In this document: piece by piece, positions 55,170 to 61,759 of the stretch
Position numbering within the stretch: position 1 is the stretch's first letter
Layout: each line of letters starts with the position of its first letter
From: Flavonifractor sp. An306
GTDB taxonomy: Bacteria; Bacillota; Clostridia; Oscillospirales; Oscillospiraceae
Length of the DNA stretch: 61,759 bases
NCBI RefSeq assembly: GCF_002159455.1
Contig: NZ_NFIQ01000014.1
Coordinates: 1 to 61,759, forward strand
Direction of reading: 5' to 3'
Notes under the pieces: model-generated
The model's database searches: none
What the model saw: only the letters and a program-made list of their open reading frames with translations
What the model was told of the DNA's origin: nothing
Program-made: the position numbers and the translations under genes

Positions 55170-56714
55170 ATGCAGACAATTATCGCCTGTGTGATCACCG
55201 CTGTGGTCGCACTTGCCATAGGCTTCCCCGCCGGCATTCAGTGGCGCAAGAAGGTGGCCGAAAAGGAGATCTCCAGCGCCGAGGAAGAGGCCAAGCGGAT
55301 CATCAACGAATCCATCAAAAGCGCCGAGAGCAAAAAGCGGGAGGCGCTGGTGGAGGCCAAGGAGGAGATTCTCCAGGCCCGCAACGAGTATGAGCGCGAG
55401 GTAAAGGAGCGCCGGGCCGACCTGCAGAAGCAGGAGCGCCGGCTCCAGCAGAAGGAAGAAAATCTGGACCGCAAGACTGAGAACATTGAAAAGAAGGAGG
55501 ACACCCTGCAGCGCAAGCTGGCCGAGCTGGACGAGGCCCGGGAGGAAGTGTCCACCGTGAAGAAGACCCAGATGGAGGTGCTGGAGCGCATCTCCGGCTT
55601 CACCGCCGAGGAGGCCAAGAACTACCTCATCAACCAGCTGGCCGAGGAGGTCACCCACGAGTCGGCCATGAAGGTCCGGGAGATCGAGGCCCAGTTCAAG
55701 GAGGAGGCCGACCAGAAGGCCAAGGAGATTCTCTCCCTTGCCATCCAGCGCTGCGCCGCCGACCATGTGGCGGAAGCAACCGTCAGTGTGGTACCCCTGC
55801 CCAATGACGAGATGAAGGGCCGCATCATCGGCCGGGAAGGCCGCAACATCCGCACCCTGGAGACCATGACCGGGGTGGACCTGATCATCGACGACACGCC
55901 GGAGGCCATCACGGTCTCCTGCTTCGACCCGGTCCGCCGGGAGATCGCCCGCATCGCCCTGGAGAAGCTCATCCAGGACGGTCGCATCCACCCCACCCGC
56001 ATCGAGGAGATGGTGGAGAAGGCCAAGCGGGAGGTGGACGCCACCATCAAGGCCGAGGGCGAGCGGGCCGTCTTTGAGACCAACGTCCACGGCCTGCACC
56101 CCGAGCTTATCAAGCTGCTGGGCCGGATGCGCTACCGCACCAGCTACGGCCAGAACGTGCTCAACCACTCCATCGAGGTGGCCCATCTGGCGGGGCTCAT
56201 CGCCGCCGAGATCGGCGCCGACGTGACCCAGGCCAAGCGGGCCGGCCTGCTCCACGACCTGGGCAAGTCCATCGACCATGAGGTGGAGGGCTCCCACGTG
56301 CAGATCGGCGTGGAGCTGGCCCGGAAGTACCGGGAGAACGAGGACGTGGTCCACGCCATCGAGGCTCACCACAACGACGTGGAGCCCCGCACCATCGTGG
56401 CCTGCATCGTCCAGGCCGCCGACGCCATCTCCGCCGCCCGGCCCGGCGCCCGGCGGGAGAATCTGGAGAACTATATCAAGCGTCTGGAGAAGCTGGAGGA
56501 GGTCACCTCCTCCTTCCCCGGGGTGGAGAAGTCCTTCGCCATCCAGGCGGGCCGGGAGGTCCGCATCATGGTGGCGCCCGACAAGGTCAGCGAGGACCAG
56601 ATGGTGCTGCTGGCCCGGGACATCGCCAAGAAGATCGAGGAAGAGCTGGAGTATCCCGGTCAGATCAAGGTCAACATGATCCGGGAGACCAAAGTGGTGG
56701 ATTACGCCAAATAA
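55170..56714 (+). CDS. rny: Ribonuclease Y
   Basis: 514 residues from ATG 55170; a TTG at 55,167 is one codon upstream and nearer to GGGAGGTG. N-terminal membrane anchor ([20 protein letters not shown]), long coiled coil (about 27-190), KH domain with [20 protein letters not shown] and [11 protein letters not shown], and the HD domain with [16 protein letters not shown] and [12 protein letters not shown] (catalytic HD). It starts mRNA decay at the membrane in Firmicutes. A terminator follows at 56,727. Confidence 0.96.
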   Translation: MQTIIACVITAVVALAIGFPAGIQWRKKVAEKEISSAEEEAKRIINESIKSAESKKREALVEAKEEILQARNEYEREVKERRADLQKQERRLQQKEENLDRKTENIEKKEDTLQRKLAELDEAREEVSTVKKTQMEVLERISGFTAEEAKNYLINQLAEEVTHESAMKVREIEAQFKEEADQKAKEILSLAIQRCAADHVAEATVSVVPLPNDEMKGRIIGREGRNIRTLETMTGVDLIIDDTPEAITVSCFDPVRREIARIALEKLIQDGRIHPTRIEEMVEKAKREVDATIKAEGERAVFETNVHGLHPELIKLLGRMRYRTSYGQNVLNHSIEVAHLAGLIAAEIGADVTQAKRAGLLHDLGKSIDHEVEGSHVQIGVELARKYRENEDVVHAIEAHHNDVEPRTIVACIVQAADAISAARPGARRENLENYIKRLEKLEEVTSSFPGVEKSFAIQAGREVRIMVAPDKVSEDQMVLLARDIAKKIEEELEYPGQIKVNMIRETKVVDYAK

Positions 56715-56726
56715 CGAAGATAGACC

Positions 56727-56769
56727 AAAGGGCTTGCCGTTTGCGCATGGCGGACGGCAAGCCCTTTTT
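56727..56769. terminator. Terminator between rny and the LysR gene
   Basis: AAAGGGCTTGCCGT pairs with ACGGCAAGCCCTTT; TTTTTT follows. Confidence 0.88.
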
Positions 56770-56784
56770 TGCCCTTCTGCTCAC

Positions 56785-57693
56785 TTAGACATGAGCGGTA
56801 GCGAAGGGAACCGGACGGGAACACAGCCGAACAAACTCCCGCATTTCCTGCGTGGCAAGCTTCTCCTTATGACAGAAGATCTGACCGTACATAACACTCT
56901 GCAAGTCCTCCACTTCCACCACTGTCAGCGTCCCCTGCCGCACCTTCTCCTCAACCAGAAACCAGGGCAGATAAGACAGCCCCTCGGTCTCTTCCAGAAC
57001 CCTCAGCAGGAAAGAGGCGTAGCTACTCTCCAGAGCGGGGGTCACCGCCCGTCCCAGGGCGGCCAGCCGTTTGTCCAGCAGACGGCGGTAGTTGGCATCC
57101 CGCTCGGTGAGGTAGAAGGGGCAGTCCAGCAGCTCCTCCAGCCGGTGGGGACCGGGGCCCAGGGCCCGGCCCAGCCCAGCCGACGCCACCATCACCACCT
57201 CCTCCCGCTCCTCCAGCAGCTTGTTCCAGCGGTTGTTGTACAGCGGCTCGTCCAGGATGTAGATGATGTCCACCTCCCCCCGCTCCATCTTGGTGATCAG
57301 GTCCTCGGGCACCCCGGTGGTGATGAGGATATTTACCCCGGGGTGGCTGGTGCGGAAACTGTGCATCACTCCGGGCAGCCGGGCAAAGCACAGGGACTCC
57401 AGCGTGCCGATGTGCAGTTGCCCGGTCAGCTCCCCCTCCCCGCCGGCCAGAGCCTGGGTGGCCCGGTTCACCTCCTGGAGGATGGAATAGGCGCTGTCCA
57501 GAAACTGCCGCCCCTGCCCTGTCAGCACCACCCGCTTGTAGATCCGGTCGAACAGTCGCACCCCCAGCTCCTCTTCCAGCAGGCGGATCTGCACCGTCAC
57601 CGCCGACTGTGAGTAGCCTAGACTGGCCGCCGCCTTGGAAAAACTCTGAAACTGGGCCACCCGGACAAAGGTGGTCAGCTGCCGCAGTTCCAT
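56785..57693 (-). CDS. LysR-family regulator
   Basis: 302 residues from ATG 57693 (GGGGGGATGGGCC upstream). HTH at residues 1-60: MELRQLTTFVRVAQFQSFSK, AAASLGYSQSAVTVQIRLLE, EELGVRLFDRI. The effector domain follows. It is divergent to the symporter gene across 150 bp and close to the serine dehydratase genes, so it likely controls them in response to an amino acid. Confidence 0.93.
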   Translation of the reverse strand: MELRQLTTFVRVAQFQSFSKAAASLGYSQSAVTVQIRLLEEELGVRLFDRIYKRVVLTGQGRQFLDSAYSILQEVNRATQALAGGEGELTGQLHIGTLESLCFARLPGVMHSFRTSHPGVNILITTGVPEDLITKMERGEVDIIYILDEPLYNNRWNKLLEEREEVVMVASAGLGRALGPGPHRLEELLDCPFYLTERDANYRRLLDKRLAALGRAVTPALESSYASFLLRVLEETEGLSYLPWFLVEEKVRQGTLTVVEVEDLQSVMYGQIFCHKEKLATQEMREFVRLCSRPVPFATAHV

Positions 57694-57843
57694 GGCCCAT
57701 CCCCCCAAAGTATTATTAAAATTTTTCATCGAAATTATAAAATTGGTTTATTTGATTAAATTATACTCTTATGTTAGACTAAGTGCACCGTAAAAACCAA
57801 CAAATATCCAGACACCCGCGAGAGAAGATTGGAGGAAATGCAC
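57694..57843. promoter_or_regulatory. Divergent promoter region, LysR and symporter genes
   Basis: AT-rich. Rightward, TTGATT (57,752-57,757), 17-nt spacer and TAGACT (57,775-57,780) form a weak promoter, as expected for one needing a LysR activator. Confidence 0.5.
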
Positions 57844-59067
57844 ATGGAAAAAAAGAAGTTTAAAGTCGGTCTGATCCCCAAACTGATTATCGCCATCGTG
57901 TTGGGCATTCTTTTCGGCTCCTTCATGCCGGAGTGGTTCAACCGGGTGATCGTCACCTGCTCGTCTATCTTCAGCACTTTCCTCTCCTTTATCATCCCCC
58001 TGATGATCGTGGCCTACGTGACTATGGGCATCGCCAACCTGCGCAGCGGGGCGGGCAAGCTGTTGGTCATCACCGTGGTCCTCTCCTACTTCTCCACTCT
58101 GGTGGCGGGGTCGGCCTCCTACCTGGTATCCTCCGCGCTGTTCCCCTCCTTCATGACCGAGGGGGCCTTAGACCAGATCGCCGCCACCGCCGACGTGTCA
58201 CTGGAGGGCTACTTCTCCCTCTCCATCCCGCCGCTGCTGGACACCCTCTCCGCCGTCACTCTGGCCTTCGTGCTGGGTCTGTGTCTGTCCACCATGCGTG
58301 GCAAGGAGATCGGGGACACTCTATACCACGGCATGGAGGACTTCTCCGCCATCATTGACAAGGTGCTGCACAAGGTCATCATCCCCCTGCTGCCCCTGTA
58401 TATCTGCGGCACCTTCACCAACATGACCTATTCCGGCAAGACCTTCGCCATCCTCAGCATCCTGTGGAAGGTGTTCCTGGTGGTCATCGCCATGCACCTC
58501 ATCTATATCGTCATCCAGTTCCTGGTGGCCGGTCTGGTGGCCGGCAAAAACCCGGTGACTCTCATCCGCAATCAGATCTCCGGCTACGCCACCGCCATCG
58601 GTACCCAGTCCTCCGCCGCCACCATCCCCGTCAACCTGGAGTGCGCCAAGAAGGACGGCATTCTGGAGGAGATCCGCAACTTCGTGGTGCCTCTGTGCGC
58701 CAACATCCACATGGCGGGGTCCATGATTACCATTACCGCTTGTGCCACCGCCGTGTGCCTGATGTATCAGCTGCCCATTAGCCTGGGCACCGTGGTGCCT
58801 TTCATTATGACTCTGGGCATCGCCATGGTGGCCTCCCCCGGCGCCCCTGGCGGCTCCATCATGACCGCCCTGCCCTTCCTCTACATGGTGTTCGGCGCTG
58901 AGGCCGGGGATGTGAACGGCCCCATCTGCGCCATCATGGTGGCTCTGTATATCACCCAGGACTCCTTCGGCACCGCCTGCAACGTGTCGGGCGACAACGC
59001 CATCGGCACCATTGTGGACACCATCTACCGCAAGTTTATCCAGAAGAATGCCGTTACGGAGGCGTAA
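57844..59067 (+). CDS. Sodium:dicarboxylate/amino-acid symporter (SstT-like)
   Basis: 407 residues from ATG 57844 (GGAGG 8 nt upstream). The glutamate-transporter fold is clear: 8 membrane helices and two hairpin regions, with AIGTQSSAATIPVNLECAK (the serine-rich HP1 motif), NIHMAGSMITITACATAVCL (TM7 NMDGT-type motif, here NIHMAGS) and VASPGAPGGSIMTALPFLY (HP2). The change from NMDGT and the serine dehydratase genes 3 bp downstream point to serine/threonine uptake. Operon with sdaAB-sdaAA. Confidence 0.87.
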   Translation: MEKKKFKVGLIPKLIIAIVLGILFGSFMPEWFNRVIVTCSSIFSTFLSFIIPLMIVAYVTMGIANLRSGAGKLLVITVVLSYFSTLVAGSASYLVSSALFPSFMTEGALDQIAATADVSLEGYFSLSIPPLLDTLSAVTLAFVLGLCLSTMRGKEIGDTLYHGMEDFSAIIDKVLHKVIIPLLPLYICGTFTNMTYSGKTFAILSILWKVFLVVIAMHLIYIVIQFLVAGLVAGKNPVTLIRNQISGYATAIGTQSSAATIPVNLECAKKDGILEEIRNFVVPLCANIHMAGSMITITACATAVCLMYQLPISLGTVVPFIMTLGIAMVASPGAPGGSIMTALPFLYMVFGAEAGDVNGPICAIMVALYITQDSFGTACNVSGDNAIGTIVDTIYRKFIQKNAVTEA

Positions 59068-59070
59068 ACC

Positions 59071-59739
59071 ATGTCTTTTATCAGCGTCTTTGACGTACTG
59101 GGACCCAACATGATTGGTCCCTCCAGCTCCCACACCGCCGGGGCGGCGGTCATCGCCGGGCTGGCCCGGAAGCTGCTCGCCCCGCCCCTGGCCCGGGTGG
59201 ACTTCACCCTCTACGGCTCCTTTTCCAAGACCTACCACGGACACGGCACTGACCGGGCTCTGCTGGGGGGCATCCTGGGCTTTGCCACCGACGACGCCCG
59301 CATCCGGGACTCCTTCCAGATCGCCGGGGAGCGGGGGCTGGCCTTCTCCTTCACCGCCAATGAGACCGAGACCGAGCTCCACCCCAACACCGTGGACATC
59401 CGCATGGAGAACGCCGCCGGCCGGGTCATGACGGTGCGGGGGGTATCCCTGGGGGGCGGCAAGGTGAAGATCATCCGTATCAACGGCGTAAAGGTGGACT
59501 TTACCGGGGAGTACAGCGCCGTCATCGTGGTCCACCGGGACACCCCCGGCGTGGTGGCCCACATCACCCGGGTGCTCAGCGACCACAACGTAAACATCGC
59601 CTTCATGCGCCTGTTCCGGGAGTCCAAGGGACACACCGCCTACAGCATCATCGAGTCGGACGGCAGCCTTCCCGACGGCATCTCCGGCCAGCTCATGGGC
59701 AACCCCAACATCCAGGACGTCATGCTGGTACAGTCATAA
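59071..59739 (+). CDS. sdaAB: L-serine dehydratase, beta subunit
   Basis: 222 residues. LGPNMIGPSSSHTAGAAVIA near the start is the substrate-loop signature. The C-terminus is an ACT domain (VIVVHRDTPGVVAHITRVLS, DHNVNIAFMRLFRES), usual in two-subunit Firmicute enzymes. It follows the symporter stop by 3 bp and precedes sdaAA by 12. Confidence 0.95.
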   Translation: MSFISVFDVLGPNMIGPSSSHTAGAAVIAGLARKLLAPPLARVDFTLYGSFSKTYHGHGTDRALLGGILGFATDDARIRDSFQIAGERGLAFSFTANETETELHPNTVDIRMENAAGRVMTVRGVSLGGGKVKIIRINGVKVDFTGEYSAVIVVHRDTPGVVAHITRVLSDHNVNIAFMRLFRESKGHTAYSIIESDGSLPDGISGQLMGNPNIQDVMLVQS

Positions 59740-59751
59740 GGAGGCGCGACC

Positions 59752-60621
59752 ATGGACTTTAAGAATGGAAAAGAGCTGCTGGAGCTGTGCCAGCGGGAGG
59801 GCCTGCCCATCTCCCAGGTCATGCGCCGCCGGGAGTGCGTGCTGGGGGAGACCACGGCGGACGAGGTGGAACGCCGGATGACCCGGGCCCTGGAGATTAT
59901 GCGCTCCTCCGCTATGGAGCCGCTGAAAAACCCCCACCGCTCCATGGGGGGCCTTATCGGCGGGGAGGCCAAGCGTCTGGCCGCTCACACCGCCAAAAAA
60001 CGGGACATCTGCGGCCCCGTGCTCCAGCGGGCCATCACCTACGCCATGGCAGTGCTGGAGACCAACGCCTCCATGGGCCTCATCGTGGCCGCCCCCACCG
60101 CCGGCTCCTCCGGAGTGGTGCCCGCCCTGCTGCTGGCCCTGCAGGAGGAGTACCACATCTCCGACCAGCGACTGCTGGACGGCCTGTTCAACGCCGGGGC
60201 GGTGGGCTATCTGGCCATGCGCAACGCCACCGTGGCCGGAGCGGTGGGGGGCTGTCAGGCGGAGGTGGGCATCGCCGCCGCCATGGCGGCCTCCGCCGCG
60301 GTGGAGCTGATGGGGGGAGAGCCGGACCAGTGCCTGGCCGCCGCCTCCACGGTGCTGATGAATATGCTGGGGCTGGTGTGCGACCCGGTGGGCGGGCTGG
60401 TGGAGTACCCCTGCCAGAGCCGCAACGCCGCCGGGGTGGCCAACGCCCTGGTGGCCGCCGAGCTGGCCCTCAGCGGCGTGCCCCAGCTGATCCCCTTTGA
60501 CGAGATGCTCTCCGCCATGTACAACGTGGGCCGCCGCCTCCCCGTGGAGCTGCGGGAGACCGCCCTGGGGGGCTGCGCCGCCACCCCCGCCGCCTGCCAG
60601 CGGTGCGGCGGCTGCGGCTGA
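59752..60621 (+). CDS. sdaAA: L-serine dehydratase, alpha subunit
   Basis: 289 residues. NPHRSMGGLIGGEAKRLAAH and VAAPTAGSSGVVPALLLALQ are catalytic-domain signatures. Cys residues in GGCQAEVG, VCDPVGGLVEYPCQSRN provide the [4Fe-4S] ligands. With SdaAB it converts L-serine to pyruvate and ammonia in an oxygen-sensitive reaction. The three-gene operon imports and burns serine. AAGGAGG precedes the ATG. Confidence 0.95.
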   Translation: MDFKNGKELLELCQREGLPISQVMRRRECVLGETTADEVERRMTRALEIMRSSAMEPLKNPHRSMGGLIGGEAKRLAAHTAKKRDICGPVLQRAITYAMAVLETNASMGLIVAAPTAGSSGVVPALLLALQEEYHISDQRLLDGLFNAGAVGYLAMRNATVAGAVGGCQAEVGIAAAMAASAAVELMGGEPDQCLAAASTVLMNMLGLVCDPVGGLVEYPCQSRNAAGVANALVAAELALSGVPQLIPFDEMLSAMYNVGRRLPVELRETALGGCAATPAACQRCGGCG

Positions 60622-60630
60622 ACACACAAC

Positions 60631-60670
60631 AAAACGGTACCCCGTCCATAACTGAACGGGGTACCGTTTT
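60631..60670. terminator. Bidirectional terminator, sdaAA and glycosidase genes
   Basis: AAAACGGTACCCCGT and ACGGGGTACCGTTTT form a 15-bp stem with A/T ends. Confidence 0.92.
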
Positions 60671-60677
60671 TGTACTG

Positions 60678-61759
60678 TCAGGGCAGGATGGCCTGGAGCC
60701 GAGCGTTCAGCGCCTCCAGGTCGGGCTCCTCCACCGGCAGATTGGTGAGCCCCCACTCCGCCTTCAGGGAGAGGAGGCGGTACACGCTCTCATCCAGCCG
60801 GTCCATGGAAATTCTCCCGCTGTTCACCGCCTCCAGCAGGGCGTCCCGGGCGGCGGTCAGGTTGTCGGCCTCATGGCACACCAGCAGCAGATCACAGCCC
60901 GCCTCCACCGCCAGCACCGCCGCCTCCCCCATGCCGTAGCTGTCGGAAATGGCGGCCATGGTGAGATCGTCGGTACACACCACCCCGTCAAAGCCCATCT
61001 CCTGCCGGAGCAGGCCAGTGACCACCTGCTCGGACAGGGAGGCCGGGTTCTCCGGGTCAATCTGCCGCATCAGGATGTGTCCCACCATCACCACCGGAAC
61101 CCCCTGGTCCACGGTGGCCTGGAAGGGCTTGAGCTCGTCCTCCTTCAGCTCCTCCAGGATCTTGTCCACCACCGGCAGGGTCTCGTGGGAGTCCTCCAGA
61201 GTATCCCCGTGGCCGGGGAAGTGCTTGACCACCGGGATCACGCCCCCCTCCGTCAGGCCCTGGTTCACCGCCAGGCCCGCCTGGGTCACGCTCTCCCAGT
61301 CGGTGCCGTAGGCCCGGTCCCCGATGACGGTGTTCTCCGGGTTGGACCACACGTCCAGGCAGGTGGAGAAGTTCAGATTGAGGCCGAAGGCGGCGCACTC
61401 CGCCGCCAGCACCTGTCCCCGGGCCTGGGGATCGCCGCCGGCCTGGATGTAGTCATAGGCGGCAGGCAGAGCGTCCACCTCGGGGGGCATCCGGTCCACC
61501 CGTCCCCCCTCCTGGTCCACCGACAGGAACAGGGGCACATAGTCCCCGTTGAGGGCCTTCAGGCCGTTGGTCAGCTGGGTGAGCTGTCCGGCGCTCTCCA
61601 CATTGCGGCCAAAGAGGATCACGCCCCCCACCTGGTAGTCCGCCACCGCCTGGGCGCCATCGGCGCCGGGCTCCAGTCCGTCGATCCCCGCCACCAGCAG
61701 CTGGCCCACCTTCTGCTCCACCGTCATGCCCGCCAGCCGCTCCGCGATGGGGTCGGGGG
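60678..61759 (-). CDS. Family-3 glycoside hydrolase (beta-N-acetylhexosaminidase type), 5' end outside window
   Basis: The frame stays open to the window edge: PDPIAERLAGMTVEQKVGQL reads as the middle of the usual D-P-x-x-x-x-x-x-M-[ST]-x-[ED]-E-K-V-G-Q opening, so the start and any signal peptide lie beyond 61,759. Signature motifs: LFLSVDQEGGRVDRM, VVKHFPGHGDTLEDSHETLP (the NagZ-type His/Asp catalytic loop) and GVVCTDDLTMAAIS with the nucleophile Asp. Role: removing N-acetylglucosamine from wall fragments. Confidence 0.93.
   Translation of the reverse strand, partial: PDPIAERLAGMTVEQKVGQLLVAGIDGLEPGADGAQAVADYQVGGVILFGRNVESAGQLTQLTNGLKALNGDYVPLFLSVDQEGGRVDRMPPEVDALPAAYDYIQAGGDPQARGQVLAAECAAFGLNLNFSTCLDVWSNPENTVIGDRAYGTDWESVTQAGLAVNQGLTEGGVIPVVKHFPGHGDTLEDSHETLPVVDKILEELKEDELKPFQATVDQGVPVVMVGHILMRQIDPENPASLSEQVVTGLLRQEMGFDGVVCTDDLTMAAISDSYGMGEAAVLAVEAGCDLLLVCHEADNLTAARDALLEAVNSGRISMDRLDESVYRLLSLKAEWGLTNLPVEEPDLEALNARLQAILP

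Overview
The window looks like the chromosome of an endospore-forming, high-GC Firmicute of the gut Oscillospiraceae/Flavonifractor type. Low-GC-Gram-positive gene types occur (ribonuclease Y, SpoIID, BlaI/BlaR1, ECF-transporter S component, DUF512 radical-SAM protein), the coding DNA is GC-rich, and SD-type ribosome binding sites precede most genes. The assignment rests on gene content and style only.

Positions 1 to about 17,270 are the integrase-proximal part of a prophage or prophage-derived element inserted at the 3' end of a tRNA-Pro(GGG) gene (17,273-17,350). The left end lies outside the window. A long leftward operon runs from about 10,940 to 1: a theta-type initiator that seems to carry its own origin (iterons plus AT-rich tract), a DnaB helicase, ParA, a DUF3102 coiled-coil protein containing a 24-bp palindrome, PcfK-like and PcfJ-like proteins, an HUH rolling-circle Rep, an HNH nuclease, terminase and tail genes. 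The structural module is collapsed: the N-terminal part of the large terminase runs directly into the C-terminal end of a baseplate J protein, so the portal, capsid, sheath and tape-measure genes are gone. An AT-rich cargo cassette (about 11,025-12,209), framed by two identical 40-bp hairpin repeats, carries an unrecognised membrane protein, an unrecognised soluble protein and an opposing small gene. To its right are two leftward XRE genes, a divergent repressor with clear operators, a roughly 1-kb non-coding stretch with two promoters and a terminator (candidate ncRNA), then two tyrosine recombinases separated by a doubled-HTH excisionase-like protein.

From 17,439 to 32,500 lie housekeeping genes: DUF512-der-plsY-gpsA, DUF177-rpmF, a pseudouridine synthase, a dense array of hairpins, a potABCD polyamine transporter with a candidate attenuator, a diaminopimelate decarboxylase-like enzyme, a uracil-type permease and an ECF S component.

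From 32,500 to 45,200 an HxlR regulator stands divergent to a cupin-SDR-cyclase operon that could be part of phloroglucinol-type ring catabolism. Its promoter shares a roughly 58-bp bipartite motif, in the same orientation and at a similar distance from the start codon, with the promoter of an OFA-type MFS transporter 11 kb away. Between them are an atypical BlaR1/BlaI pair, a polysaccharide deacetylase, a DUF2461 protein, a VanW protein and an XpaC-like protein.

From 45,000 to the end lie a structured-RNA candidate, an MBL-fold RNA nuclease-like protein, citrate synthase, SpoIID, a flavoprotein, a YczE-type membrane protein, a cluster of DnaA-box-like nonamers upstream of mnmE, a CsoR-family regulator, a dCMP deaminase-like protein, ribonuclease Y, a LysR regulator with a symporter and the two subunits of L-serine dehydratase, and a partial family-3 glycosidase.
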